Shown here: positions 23,014 to 34,909 of the stretch, one piece after another
How the letters are laid out: the number at the start of each line of letters is the position of its first letter
How positions within the stretch are numbered: position 1 is the first letter of the stretch
From: Aspergillus flavus
Taxonomy: Eukaryota > Ascomycota > Eurotiomycetes > Eurotiales > Aspergillaceae
Direction of reading: 5' to 3'
DNA length: 64,000 nucleotides
Assembly (NCBI RefSeq): GCF_009017415.1
Contig: NC_092409.1
Coordinates: 4,712,001 to 4,776,000 of the forward strand
Made by a program: the position numbers and the translations under genes
Notes under the pieces: model-generated
The model's database searches: none
What the model was told of the DNA's origin: nothing
Seen by the model: only the letters and a program-made list of their open reading frames with translations

Positions 23014-23794
23014 CTACTCCGACTCCCCCTCCCACCTCTCAACCTTACCCTTCCTATCCGCCCAATCCAACCAACTTCCGTCATAAACGCCAATCCTCTC
23101 CGCGTCATACCCAGCCTGCACCGCCAACTGCGCCGCAGCCTTCGCCCTCACCCCAGCCTTACAATAAAACACAATATCACCCTCCTCCCCAGCCCCAGGC
23201 TTAGGATATCCAAACCTCGTCTCGAACTCCTCCGGCGTCAGGAAAAATGCATCCGGCTGCGACGCAAGCGGCACGGAGACAGCGGACGGGATAATACCCG
23301 TAGAACTCAGCTCGGCGGGCTCGCGCACGTCAACGAGGATGAGGTTCTTTTGGGGCTTTGTTCCGGGTGAGTTTGGGAGGGCGGCGTTGATCTTTTTGGT
23401 GTTGATTTGTGGGTTAGTCTTATATCTTTTTCTCGAGTAGTGAGCGGTTCTTGATGGGTGGTTTATTGCTTTGGGGATGTGATAATGGGAGGGGAAGGGA
23501 AGGGGAATGTATGTAAGGCAAGGGCAAACATACCTCTTCAAACCCCCATTGTCTGAATGTGGGTTCACCGTCACTTTTCCACCGGCGGAAGCTCTGTTGG
23601 GCTAGAGCCACCTTCATGCGACGTACGGAGGGGATTCCGCGAGCGAGACATGGTGATGGTGCTGTTCCGAAGGCTCGGGTTATTTCTGGGACGGTGCGGA
23701 ATGCGGATCTGATTGTCGCGGGGGCGGAGATTTGCTTTGTGGTGCGGGAGGTGAGGGTTGCCAAGGGGCGTCGGATGGATTGTATTGAGGCCAT
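23014..23794 (-). CDS. Rhodanese-domain thiosulfate sulfurtransferase, probably mitochondrial
   Basis: A 212-aa single-domain rhodanese that transfers sulfane sulfur through a cysteine persulfide. Exons on the minus strand: 23794-23534 and 23391-23014; the 142-nt intron joins WGFEE to INAALPNS. The active-site loop is FYCKAGVRAKAAA with the catalytic Cys. Upstream blocks LILVDVREPAEL (strand with Asp-Val-Arg-Glu-Pro) and GIIPSAVSVPL are standard, and the end YDGSWLDWADR is the usual GGW/GSW region. The first 70 residues are rich in Arg, Ser and Ala and almost lack acidic residues, which suggests a mitochondrial presequence. Its nearest well-known relatives are the small Rdl1/Hsp67B2-type rhodaneses. 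Confidence 0.9.
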
Positions 23795-24502
23795 TTTGGT
23801 TTGTGATTGGGTTTATTAGTAGTATGGGGTTTTTCAATTGCAGTCCTCGGGATTGATGATGGTGTTGAGGTGATGTCAGTATGTCTGGGGTTTTACCGCC
23901 TGCCAAAAGGAGAGGATGGTAGCAATACGACTCGTGGATTATGGCTGGATGTTAGATTACCGTATTGGTTCCGAGAGAGGAATTAAGGGCAGGGATTCCC
24001 TCGGCGATCGGTGCAGGGGTGTTCCTTGTAAGCACTTAACCTCAGAACCTTATCTTCTCTACACACGCTTCGGCTTATGCTGAACATGATTGAAAGGACT
24101 CAAAATTATTATTATTCTAGGTAGCGTAATCTAAAAATGGCACGTCCTTCACCGCTTCACTGGTCATGAAGCTGACGACCCTGCATGAATCGTTCAATAT
24201 CATGTACGCCCGGACGGCTCGGCCTCATATATGGCAAACGCGGGAGTCCCTGTCGCTCGTCATCGGCACAAGCACAATCCTGATTTTCATCCGTTAAACA
24301 AGAAATGGTAAAACGAAAAAGAGCCACCACCGAAAAAAAAACCCAAGGTGGAAGAATGGTACAAAAAAGTAGATACAGGTATAGAAAGTAGAGAAGAAGG
24401 GTTCGGCCATTCTATCTCCAGGATAGAGAATATAACACTGGAGGAGCAACAAGAAAAGAGGAAACGAGAAGAAAAGGGAAGAATAAAATCAATTATAATA
24501 GT
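23795..24502. other. Rhodanese promoter and ERG5 3' region
   Basis: 708 bp between two minus-strand genes. It contains a small ATT/TTA repeat near 24105-24117 and A-rich stretches near 24300-24490. No gene is seen. Confidence 0.5.
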
Positions 24503-26336
24503 TTAGGCACGAGGGCGGAATGTAAGCAAGCAGTCATCCTAAGTTGCATTAGCGCTTTGGAACGGCGTCTGTCGTAGGGTAAATCTATACATACCTGAGG
24601 GAAGATAGTGGCAAACACCTTGATGTCTTCCGACTTGGGGGTGGTGGTGTGCTCCCATGTCATCTCCATACTGGCCTTGCCAATCATGGCCATCAAGTTC
24701 AGTTGAGCGTAGGTCTGACCCAGGCAGTAATGGGGTCCAGTGCCGAAGACCAACCAGTTCTTTGGGTTCTGCTCAGCGGTGCCGGTGATCCAGCGATCCG
24801 GGTCGAAGGTGTCCGGATTGGGGTACGCCTCCTCGTCGTGGGTTGCAGGCCAGACGGATGGGATGATCATAGAGCCCTTCAGCACGGTGATCTTTTCAGT
24901 GATGGGGAAATCCTTCTTGACCAGGTAGGGGACCATAATAACGGGTGGGCGGTAACGCAGAGTCTCCTTCACCACAGCACGAGTATATTCCATCTGATCG
25001 AGCAGTTCCATGGTGATAGGCGCGTTAATATCACCGTTGCGGAGACGCACATTTTCCTCACGGACCTTCTCCAAGACCTCGGGGCGGTCGGCCATGAGCT
25101 GGAACAACCAGGTAGAGGCGGCGCTGGTGGCATCCTGAGAGGCGAACAAGAAGGTGAAAACAGTCTTAGCGATTTCTTCATCGGTAAAGTCCCGAAGAAG
25201 TTGAGGAGGCTTCTCCGCGGGGATACCCTTAGCGACGTCCTCCCTGTACTTCGCGGAGACCTGCTGAGCCTTGACCCAGGCGTCCATAATACACGAGACT
25301 TCTCCACCAGCAGCCATGCGCGCTTTGCTCTTGGCGGCACACTTGGCGAACTCCTCCATAACCATATCCGCGGCCTTCTTTCCGTACCATGTCTTGGTGA
25401 AAGGAAGGATAATAGGGAAGTTGACCAGCTCCAAGGCAGCCGTGATCAAGTAGTAGTCATCGTTGATCTTCTGGATGACCTCATCGGTCATGTAGTGACC
25501 CACAAAGGTACGGCAGGAGATGGCGGTCATCAATTCACGGAATTCCGGCATCCAGGGGGTAGGCTTGTAGCCATTGGCTTTGGATTTCTCGAGGAAGTGC
25601 TTGAAGTACTGGTTGAAGGTTTCCTCCTGGCGGGGAAGGTAGCAAGAGAGCGCGGAACGGGTGAAGAGGCCATTCAAGCCTTTGCGGAACTCAACATGAT
25701 CCTTGCCATCCAAGAACACCCAGTTATCCTCGCCGAGCAGCTTATGCGCCGAATCGACGACACAGGGTTTGACATAGGCAGGAGAGTTGAAGATCTTCCT
25801 GGACATGTCACGGGTGGATGCGATGACGACGAACCTATGGAGGTTTGGTATCAGCCATTGTCCCAGCGGAGAAATGTTACTCGCTTAGGGAACACTTACT
25901 TGTGGAAGACAGAAACACAGCTAAGTTCTCCGCTGTCCCACTTGGCCTTGTACTCGTGGAACTTGGGGTTGACCGACTGAAGGAAAGGTCCCATGAACGG
26001 CAACTTCCATCTTGGTCCCACAATGGATCCTTTTTGATAGAAGTATCGGACTGTACCGAGTCCAAATCATCAGCCATTATTCACAACGAATATTCCAGAG
26101 AAAGCCGGGGAGGGCCCAGGAGTCGTAGACCAAAGGACACGATGGGAAGTATTCGAGGACAATGTAGACGACTTACATTGATCGTAGATTACAGCCGCGA
26201 TAAACAGAGTCAACAAACCCTTCCAGACATTGAAATCGCCAAGGAGGGACCCGAGCAGTCCGGAGGGCTGGAAAAGCTGAGGGACAACGGTGGCATCCGC
26301 TGAAGGGGAGACAAAGCTCCCAGTGACGTTGGCCAT
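24503..26336 (-). CDS. ERG5: Sterol C-22 desaturase, cytochrome P450 CYP61
   Basis: A 528-aa ER P450 that adds the C22-23 double bond in the ergosterol pathway. Exons on the minus strand: 26336-26177, 26050-25900, 25834-24595 and a 36-nt last exon 24538-24503 ([11 protein letters not shown]). The N-terminus MANVTGSF leads to one hydrophobic anchor ([13 protein letters not shown]), then [20 protein letters not shown], the start of the globular part. The I-helix is [18 protein letters not shown], the K-helix ExxR is KETLRYRP, and the haem-binding loop is [11 protein letters not shown] with the axial Cys. I-helix and haem-loop sequences fit CYP61 rather than CYP51. The intron before the last exon changes the C-terminus; without it an unrelated frame would run on. 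It is a single gene with no other sterol gene near it. Confidence 0.95.
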
Positions 26337-28583
26337 GATGGAATGGTAGTGGTGCTGGGAACTCTCTCGCTCTCTCTCTCCAACAGTGAGATCAAGGAGA
26401 AGGAAGAGAATGAGTGATGGCGACTCCGAGGACAGACACACCACTTCTTTTCGGAAATTGGCGAGAGCACGGCCAAGAGTACAAGGAGAAGGGGAGGTGG
26501 GAAAAAAAAAATATAGTAATAGATCGGCGGACGGTTACGGATACATTACTGTCAAGAAAAAACCGCTACGGAAACACCGGAGAAACTCCAGACGCAATTA
26601 GAGACACGCGGTGGTCTCCACTCGGGTGTCATTAATCAAGGGAATCCTATCCAGAAATTACGGACGGGACAGGCACTTGAACTTGCTGGTCGAACACACG
26701 CGTGGGGAACGATTGAGCTTGAAGTATACAAAGATTACAATGGAATAGTATTCGTTACTAGTGACCAGGGTCATCCGGAATGCTGGGTTTCCGTTGGCCA
26801 CTAGTCGAAATTTCGGACCCTTACGGTGTCTGGTATTGACAGGGACCCAATACGAGTCGTCAATTAAGCCTATCATGATTCCTGCTCGTTACATTGCACG
26901 ACCTTCCCCCCTGACTTCCTGGTATTGGGATAGTACTAGTATTTGGTAACGAACTTCTGCACCTTTTCTGCAGTCGCATCTCCAGACTTCTACCACTAGT
27001 ACTTGCTAGTCCTAGTCTAGCGGTTGGTACTCTCCGGTACCATGATACAATGTACATCGTAAATGAGAGTACAATTCTGACTTTTTCAATGTTTCCCCCT
27101 TTTTTTCCTGGTGCTGTTTTTTTCTTGTTTTATTTCGAAGAGTTGAAAGCAATGACCGGTTAGGGTTCTAGAATCGAGTCAGCAATTCCTCGTTCAACAG
27201 GAACCATTGAATAATTCTGATCCGCGATAACAAAGTAAGGTTCACTATTGGGTCTATAACCCGATTATTTATTATTATTATCGTTATTATTATTATACTC
27301 GAGTTATATGGCTCAACCAATTAGTTAATTCAGACTATCGAGATTATTCCATACATGAACGTCACCTTATACGGTAGACTGGTATGACCTATTCAGTCCT
27401 CATGGTAGAACCCCATAGATACGTGCACATGGGTGGAAATCAGTGTCTTACCCTTGCTTCGGGAATTTGTTCGAGAAGCCTGCCTCGAGACTCGAGTACG
27501 GAGTAATCAGCGAAAAGGTGATTCGGTTGTCGAGGTCCCGAGCGTTCGTTTCCCCTTGGCCTGTGCACGTGTCTGGTTTCTCAGGCCAGTTAGCCACTAG
27601 TTGCCTGGGGCAGGCAATCACAACTCTAATGGATGGATGAAATGATTGCCTGATTGAATGCCTAATCGAGCAACATCAATGGACAGCTCGGTGACCTCAC
27701 TGAGGTTCTCGGCATAGACAATAGCCGGTGGCTCATGCTCTATTGCATTATGGATCGTTGACATAGCTTCAACTCCAATCCTTCTGTGCTTCCGAGTTGG
27801 GTTGTTAATTCATAAGCTTCTGATCTTCTGAACGGCCACTCTACATACTCCGTACAGAGTAGGACTTAAAGTCAGTTGACCCCAGTGGCCAATCACGATG
27901 TCTGAATGTAGAGGTAAAACTATCACCCAATTAGACCCATATAGTAACTACTGATAATTAGTAGGACTTACTAGTATATATATGCTCTATGGCTTTCCCC
28001 TGTTTTTTCTTCTCTTTCTTTTGTTGTTCTTGTTTCGAGTATGAACTCCGAAGTCTTAGCCAACAACATATATTTACACCCAATACCATCAATCCTACAT
28101 AGCAGGTACAGCTCACTAGTGATACATGAAAATCGGGTAACTAGCTCCCGTTCCTCGAGAAAGATAATAGTGAGAATCCACAGCGGTAATATATTTTAGC
28201 AAACTTGGAGAGAATGAAATCAACAGCCACATGCACTGCGATGTGTCTCCCCATCGCCATCAGAGGGAGCCATCTCTTTAACATGTACTATGCTCAAGGG
28301 GAGTTACCTGCGTCGGGTGATGGTGGTTCCTCAACGGTATGCCTAATCCGAGAATGGAATACACCTACTAGTAGGTCCTGAAGCGAACTGCCATGGTCAG
28401 CCCGTTGCGTTGCGTTGCACTTGTTCAATATTTACTCAAAGCTTTTAAAGTATTGATTGAGCCTATCAATTAACTGGACCCATCCAAGTAGAAGTAGAAA
28501 TGTCCCTGACATCCAGGCTCTATGTGCATCAAATAATGAAGGGTCGTCCGACTCATATCAAACGTAACCACCATATCCAAATC
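26337..28583. other. ERG5 upstream region, 2.2 kb without genes
   Basis: No frame here resembles a family. Contents noted: a pyrimidine/purine-rich leader near 26350-26520, an (ATT)n-type microsatellite at about 27264-27297, palindrome copies near 27494 and 27846, a CACGTG near 27566 and a CCAAT near 27887. It is a long regulatory or empty region compared with the rest of the window. Confidence 0.55.
27264..27297. repeat. Imperfect (ATT/TTA)n microsatellite
   Basis: About 34 nt of ATT/TTA trinucleotide repeat, interrupted once by a CG-containing unit. Confidence 0.9.
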
Positions 28584-30547
28584 TTACCGTCCAAAGCCAA
28601 ACCAGCCGCGTCGGCCTCCCTTCTTTTCCTCTGTGGCTGGCTCAGCCGAGGCCGGAGTCGCACTTTGGGTGTTCGCGTTCTCACGGGGGTAGTCAATGTA
28701 GTTCCAAGCGACGTCAAGGAATAGTGGCTTCACTGGCACTGGCTGCATCTGAGGTGGGTATGGGACGAGGTTCTTCAAATCCAAACCGTCGCCGGGGTAC
28801 TCGTGCAACCGCTCAACCATCGGTCGCTCACTGGCCGATTTCGATTGCTGCTCGGAGATCTTCTCCAGAGTGACAAGCCCGCGGTATTGTGAAACCAGGG
28901 CGCGCAAGGTTGACTCGAGGGTCTGGATTTGGTTGCGTGTGATATCAAGCTTTGGCGGCTCTTCCGCTTCGGCCGTGGACTGAACCGGGCTCGCAGACTC
29001 CTGACTAAGCGCCAACGCTTGCGAAAACAACGCAAGTGCGTTTTTATATTTCCCAAGAATACTGTGAGACCGCCCAATGGTGAGACATCTAGAAGTTCAT
29101 GTTAGAGGATTCCGTGTCTGGAAGGGGAACGACAAGCCTTACCTCAAGGCCCGGAAGTAGGATCGTTTAGCTCCAAGCTCCTGAACGAAGGCAGAATCTG
29201 CTGCCACACCGGGTAGCTCGAGGATGAACTCAATGCTCTGCAATGTAGAATCATACAAAACAACCCTTTCACGCAGACGGGCCAGCTTCTTGCCCTTGGT
29301 TTCTTCGCGTTTGGCAGAACCCTTGCTACCCTTGGTTGCCTTGGCCTGGTCGGTCTCACCATGTATGCCGTCATGCTCGCCACACAATACGCGATTACGC
29401 CCGACTCTCCATCCTACCAAGGCAAAATTGACGGCGGTGCGGGTAATCTGCAAGCTCTGCATCCTTTTATCACCAGGATCTACACCCTCACTGACAAGGT
29501 CGTCGATGGCCGTCTTTGTAGCATCCACTGCATCTTGGCTGGCAATAATGACGTTATCGTAGGCAGCTGCCTTGTCCTTCGATGATGCAGATTTGCCCGA
29601 GGCTTCTGCGAGCCACGAGGCGAGGCGAGACTCCGCCGCCGCTGCTGCCGCGAGGGCCTGGGAGATTGCGGCGTCTTCCAGAGCAACGGTTCGTGACCTC
29701 CATGTGATGGTTTCAGGAAGTTGCTGCACCTCCCCGTCCGCAGTTCTCCTTGTTCCAGCAGCATCCTCTTTAAGACAGTTAGGATCCACCTTTTCGACTT
29801 CTGACCTGAGGTTGGCGTCCGACGGGAAAAAGCTGATGGCCAAAGAGGGTAGAGGCTTCGATCGTGGAAGCTTCATCTGGTATGCAGCATATCTCAAACT
29901 CGGGTCGACGGTACCAGAGAGGAGATCCCGAAATGCATCTTTCTTATTGTTTTGACCAAGTGCTGCATATATAACCCTAGAGACGGAGAAATCCTGCATA
30001 CACTGCTCCCATTTTCGCTTCTCCAATGAGAGGGCCCCCGAGAGTGTGGCATGGTATGCACGCGCCTCAAGAAGATCATTATCAGTAGCGCCAGAAGCTT
30101 GGTCTTGTAACAAGAGAACAAGTTCATTTGCATAACCGGCGGATTTATGCAGTCGCGAGATGATATGACGCCGGGCGGCACCTGTGATTCCCTTTGCTGA
30201 CGGATCTGCAGAATGCGCCGACTTCATTTGCAGCGCTTGTGCCCATGCTCGTTCTGAGCTTAGGAGTAGGGTGTGGACATATCTATGGAACAGTACAAAT
30301 CAGCCCAAGAGGTATTAGGGAGACCGACAAAGGAGCTGCAACTTGGAAGAACATACGCAACATTGCCGTTGACATTCTCTGCGCTGACGGGGGGTTTGGC
30401 AGTATATTTCCGGCCTTTGGGTGTGGTCTGCCCGAGCTTCTTGCGGAGTTTGTGCAATTTACGGGTGGTATGGGCACGGTAGGCATTGTAATCACCGGCC
30501 AAGAGGACCTCTTCTCTCTGGTTGAAGATGTAATCTGTAATATCCAT
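28584..30547 (-). CDS. SRP68: Signal recognition particle subunit SRP68
   Basis: A 611-aa protein that binds SRP RNA and heterodimerises with SRP72 in co-translational targeting to the ER. Exons on the minus strand: 30547-30357, 30282-29143 and 29088-28584. The N-terminal RNA-binding segment reads YNAYRAHTTRKLHKLRKKLG, very typical of SRP68, followed by ARRHIISRLHKSAGYANEL, with tetratricopeptide-like helices through the middle (for example KRSYFRALRCLTIGRSHSIL across the last junction). The C-terminal DGLDLKNLVPYPPQMQPVPVKPLFLDVAWNYI is the conserved SRP72-binding end (shown here only by its short blocks LVPYPPQ and KPLFLDVAWNYI). The final residues GGRRGWFGFGR are basic and glycine-rich. 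It diverges from the PPR gene across 501 bp. Confidence 0.94.
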
Positions 30548-31048
30548 TGTGGTAGTAATTAAGAGGTACCAAGTGGATTGATTGATGCCCTCTGTACTAA
30601 GGTGGGTAGGCGTCGGTCTGGAGAGTGCGGGTTGCTGGCGTGGTCAGATTTCGGCCAAACGAATGACCGGCTGATTTCGCGGGATTCTCTTTTCCAGCAT
30701 CGGCCGAAGCTCTTTGCTACCACCTTCTCAAAATTTCATTCCACGTCAACTCCACGACATTCGGTCTGCGAACGCGGTCTCTGCTCCTCGTTATCCTGTC
30801 GGGGTGTCAAGCATAGCTCAGACTTTTTGCTGGATATTCGGAGCGACTGTTTGTCAGCATTTTGTGAGCTTCGTGCACAAGACACACTTCACGGTTCGCC
30901 TCTCCTCTCTTTAGCACCTAACAGTACCTTATAAGAGCACCGGTCTGACTTCGTTTTCTGGACCACTAGGATATTTAGAATCGATATGCTACGCATTTTT
31001 GTTAGATTTCGGTGATTTCAGGGTTTGACGCCGCAATCTTTCAAGGTA
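30548..31048. other. Divergent promoter (SRP68 / PPR gene)
   Basis: 501 bp between two divergent starts. No TATA element or other motif stands out. Confidence 0.5.
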
Positions 31049-34000
31049 ATGCTGGAACGGGCTGCCGGATGCCTTGAGAGCGCAGGACGGCGTTTCTTCC
31101 GGGATTCTAATGGCGCTATTCGAAGTCCAAGACCGCTGTATCCTAGCTTTGGGCAAGCCAGTGGCACAAATTCGGACTCCCTGCATTGGCTTCCTATCTC
31201 GCCAACTTCAACCCGAGGAGTCTCGAATACAGTAAATGGAACTCCGACCGCAGGCAGAGTTGCACCCGAACCACGGACTCCCTTTTTGGACTTTTTGTAT
31301 CCTCCACGCACACAGGAATTTGCGGCGTCCTGTCTCATACGATCCCCGAGAAGGCTCACCGCGCGCCGGAGGAAAAGGGCCATTACAACTCTTTCTAGAA
31401 CATACACGTCGGGAGCTGCGAGTCTCTACCAACCTGCTAGTGCAGATAGGTCGGGTCCCGTTATTACTAGTCGCAAAGATCGAGAAGATGAACGGAAGCG
31501 GGCAAAGCATGATCTGTTATCATTGCTAGGAGATGGCCAGCTTGGGGAATACGACAAGGCATGGTCACTTTACGTGACTGCAGGCCACCCACTCGATACG
31601 AACCCGGCCCTCCTCGCGATTCTAAGCAATTCAGAGGAAGATGTCAATCACAGACGGGTTAAGAGATTGTTTGAAGGAATCCCTGCCGATTCTCGGTCCG
31701 CGGAGGATTACTTGCATATGGCGAAGTCGTACTTGGCGACCGAAAGACCACTGGAGATGAACCGTATATGCCAGGTAGCACTGGAGAAGGGTCAAGGAAT
31801 CCCGTGCTGGGCTTACAGTTTGGCGCATTTTGTGAATACTAAGCAGTGGGATTATGCGCAACAGGTCTGGTTATCGAAACCGACATCTGATGAACAAGGG
31901 TTATGGGATCATGTTACATCCTCTTTAACCTTTTCAAATGTACCGAACGCTTTGATCGCCCTCGCCACATGGTTGCAAGATGAAGTCAACAATAGTTCAG
32001 CACGCGATCTCGCCCGTTTCCTTCTTGGCCACGCCTTCTCCACGCCCGGGATCATTGTGAAAACAGCCACAGAACCTCTTCTCCTGCTTTTGAAAGAATA
32101 CAACGCCTTATCCATACTTACCCCTAAGCATTACTTCAGTCTTATGAAGACTCTTCAGTCATCTGAGATCCGATCAATTTTCATTCGGGCTATTGTGGTG
32201 TACCGTAATTTTCGTTGGCAGATGGAAAGTGAAGTGCCACCCGCAAGGCTGTTAAATCAACTCTTGAGACGCTTATCTACCTTTGAAATTACCATTGGTA
32301 TTCGGTATCTCTTGGATGAGTTCAGCCTGTTTTATGGCAAGCCCTCAATCGATGCATATAAGCACGCGCTGATCGCCTTCTCAAGAGCTGGTGACGTGGT
32401 GAATGTCAACGAAATATTTGAGAGGTTCCTGTCAGACCACGGGAAGCCGTTGAGTCGGAGGCTTCTGACACCCCTGTTATATGTACATGCGAGATATGGT
32501 AATGTGCAAGAGACTCTCCGCCAATTTGCAAGGATATCGGAAGAGTTTGGCCTGGTGCCGAATGCTGTATGCTGGAATATCCTTCTTACGGCATATGCCA
32601 ATGCTGGTGATTTGTCGGGAAGCTTTACCACATTCAAGAAAATGATTCAGCAGGGCGTGGAACCAAGCTCTCACTCTTTTGGCACATTGATGGGACTTTG
32701 CGCTAACAGAGGCGATATTGACACTGTACGTCAGCTACTCGCTTTAGCGAAGCACCGCCATGTGCAGATCACAGCTCCGTTCCTTGATACCATCGTGGAG
32801 GCGTACTGTAACAATCAGCAGTTGAACATGGCTGAGAGTGTGGCAGAGACTTGTCTCGGCTTAGATGTAAAGGGTTCACGCGTGAGAATGTGGAACGTGC
32901 TTCTTTGGAATTATGCATTCCGAATGGACTTGGAATCGATCTCTCGGGTTCGCTCGCGTATGGATGCCGCCGGCCTGCAGCCTGATGGCATGACGTATGC
33001 TGCCCTCATGCTTAGTTTGGTACTCATTGGACAGACGGATTCTGCGCGTCGCATTCTCAGGACGCTTCACCGAAGCCATCGGATGTATGCCACAGAGTTC
33101 CATTACGCCATAATTCTGTATGGCTATGTAAAGGACCGCAATCGGGACATGGTCCATATCATCTTCCGCGAGATCAAAGAACGTTTTAACCGACCTGGGT
33201 TCAGCTCAAGTTTGCTTGTTCTGAAAAGTCAGCTTCAGCGCGATTTACAGCTTATAAAAAGCGGTAATAGCCAGGTGGACAGCGCCAGTGTTCGTCTTGA
33301 GAATGCTGAGAAGTTCCTTGCGGAGACAATCGCGGAGTTCGACACCACCAAGCTGGCCACGAAGCTTCCGATGCCCGGTGTTGGCAAACAAACGATTAGT
33401 GACGCTTTCCCCGCTATGTACTATGAATACATCATCACGGCATACGGCAAAAGGGGAGCTTTTGCGAAAGCCCGAGAGCTATTTGATCAATTCATTAAAG
33501 ATAGGCAGGCGTCGACCACCTCCGAGAACGTCTATGACAAGGCACCGTTACGTCTACTTTCCGCATTGATGCTTACCTACTTAAAGGCGGATCAACACAA
33601 AAAAGTTGAAGAATGCTGGAAGATGGCATTTTCTCGTGCCAAAAAGTTAGCCCGACGCCCCACGGTTGATGAATGGCTAGAAAGCCAGCTACCCTCCACG
33701 GAGATCATTGAACCACCTCGGCCAACTCTGCCTAATTCTGTCAGCCATCATAAGGATATCTTGCTAGATCTGGACGGTTGCATTGCTGAGCGACCGAAGA
33801 AGTCATCAATTTTGCCGGCATATCAATTCTTGCTGTCCCGACCACTATCTTTGTACATGCGTTCCCTCGCCTATCGGAACGAAACCTCAAGAATTCCTCA
33901 AGCCGTAGCGGACGTCGAGAAAGCAGGCTTTATGTTGACCACTTACAATTGGTCCACTTTCGTCCAAATGCTTGCATCGTCAGAGAGAATTTCGGATCAG

Positions 34001-34909
34001 ACCGAGGCATTCACTGTCTTTGAGCAAAAGTTTATGCCGAATTTCCCTGGATGGAAAAGCCTTCGACGAGGATATGGACTAAAACCCCCTGGTGTGCCGC
34101 CTAGCATTGACATCATCGAAAACCCGACGCGTGGAAAACATCCTAACCTTCTCGGCAAGGAAGGTCGCAAATATTGGAGCAAAATACAGCCCGAGTTCAT
34201 GCAGCCTACTTATGTCTCCATGGTATATCTGGCTTCTGCCTTGCTCGGCGCCCGAGAAAGAAGCATCTTTGATGGAGGGGCAGAACTCGGCTCTCTTCAT
34301 CAAGCAGCCCCCAGAACTATCGAGGCAATTGCTGATATGCCTTATCTACGCGAGAAATTCCAGGGTGTCTTGCTCCGACGTCGTCAGGAACAAGGAGACA
34401 AGAAGGAAGATATGGACGGTCGTGAGCATTTCGTCTGGACTGGCGGCATCCTTGGAGTTGGCGGTCAACGGAGACCATTCCTGGGAATTGATGAAACGAC
34501 TGGTGAGCCAACCAAGCCGTATGATATGGCTGAAGAACGAGCGCAGCGAGACGTCAAGTCTCAAGGAGCCTCAGAAGATCAAACCGAAGTACATGCAGCC
34601 GATGGTGTACAGATTGCCGAGGGTGCATCTACACCTCCAGTGAAGACCATTGACTACGAAGATGAGTACGATATTGAGGCCGAATCGCTCTTAGAGACAA
34701 GACGCAATGCGCAGCAAGCCAACGATGACTTGTTGGACAATGAGCATCGCGAAAACATCGACAGTAACCTCGCAAATGATTCCTCCACCTTGACTGAGGA
34801 TCTACTCGCCATGGACGAGGATGTTTCAGATGATGACTATGACCAATGGTTGAAAGAAGTTATTGATGAAGAGGCTATGTCTTTCGAAGAGTTGGAAGAA
34901 CGTAATTAG
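31049..34909 (+). CDS. Large mitochondrial pentatricopeptide-repeat protein (CYA5-like)
   Basis: A 1286-aa single-exon PPR protein. The start MLERAAGCLESAGRRFFRD (ATG 31049) gives an amphipathic, Arg-containing presequence; the frame extends upstream only through a TTG. PPR motifs are clear in the middle, for example VCWNILLTAYANAGDLSGSF followed by TFKKMIQQGVEPSSHSFGTL, then GLCANRGDIDTVRQLL, and MTYAALMLSLVLIGQTDSAR. The C-terminal third is acidic and low in complexity (DYEDEYDIEAES, LLAMDEDVSDDDYDQWL). PPR proteins bind organellar RNA in a sequence-specific way. Size and the MLER start resemble the fungal CYA5 translation regulators of cox1 mRNA, but the exact target RNA is inferred. GC content and codon use look like the neighbours. 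Confidence 0.85.
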   Translation: MLERAAGCLESAGRRFFRDSNGAIRSPRPLYPSFGQASGTNSDSLHWLPISPTSTRGVSNTVNGTPTAGRVAPEPRTPFLDFLYPPRTQEFAASCLIRSPRRLTARRRKRAITTLSRTYTSGAASLYQPASADRSGPVITSRKDREDERKRAKHDLLSLLGDGQLGEYDKAWSLYVTAGHPLDTNPALLAILSNSEEDVNHRRVKRLFEGIPADSRSAEDYLHMAKSYLATERPLEMNRICQVALEKGQGIPCWAYSLAHFVNTKQWDYAQQVWLSKPTSDEQGLWDHVTSSLTFSNVPNALIALATWLQDEVNNSSARDLARFLLGHAFSTPGIIVKTATEPLLLLLKEYNALSILTPKHYFSLMKTLQSSEIRSIFIRAIVVYRNFRWQMESEVPPARLLNQLLRRLSTFEITIGIRYLLDEFSLFYGKPSIDAYKHALIAFSRAGDVVNVNEIFERFLSDHGKPLSRRLLTPLLYVHARYGNVQETLRQFARISEEFGLVPNAVCWNILLTAYANAGDLSGSFTTFKKMIQQGVEPSSHSFGTLMGLCANRGDIDTVRQLLALAKHRHVQITAPFLDTIVEAYCNNQQLNMAESVAETCLGLDVKGSRVRMWNVLLWNYAFRMDLESISRVRSRMDAAGLQPDGMTYAALMLSLVLIGQTDSARRILRTLHRSHRMYATEFHYAIILYGYVKDRNRDMVHIIFREIKERFNRPGFSSSLLVLKSQLQRDLQLIKSGNSQVDSASVRLENAEKFLAETIAEFDTTKLATKLPMPGVGKQTISDAFPAMYYEYIITAYGKRGAFAKARELFDQFIKDRQASTTSENVYDKAPLRLLSALMLTYLKADQHKKVEECWKMAFSRAKKLARRPTVDEWLESQLPSTEIIEPPRPTLPNSVSHHKDILLDLDGCIAERPKKSSILPAYQFLLSRPLSLYMRSLAYRNETSRIPQAVADVEKAGFMLTTYNWSTFVQMLASSERISDQTEAFTVFEQKFMPNFPGWKSLRRGYGLKPPGVPPSIDIIENPTRGKHPNLLGKEGRKYWSKIQPEFMQPTYVSMVYLASALLGARERSIFDGGAELGSLHQAAPRTIEAIADMPYLREKFQGVLLRRRQEQGDKKEDMDGREHFVWTGGILGVGGQRRPFLGIDETTGEPTKPYDMAEERAQRDVKSQGASEDQTEVHAADGVQIAEGASTPPVKTIDYEDEYDIEAESLLETRRNAQQANDDLLDNEHRENIDSNLANDSSTLTEDLLAMDEDVSDDDYDQWLKEVIDEEAMSFEELEERN

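Noticed and set aside
24649..25980. 443-aa open frame antisense to ERG5
   Set aside because: It mirrors the ERG5 coding frame and only stays open because of that gene's codon use; the translation resembles no family.
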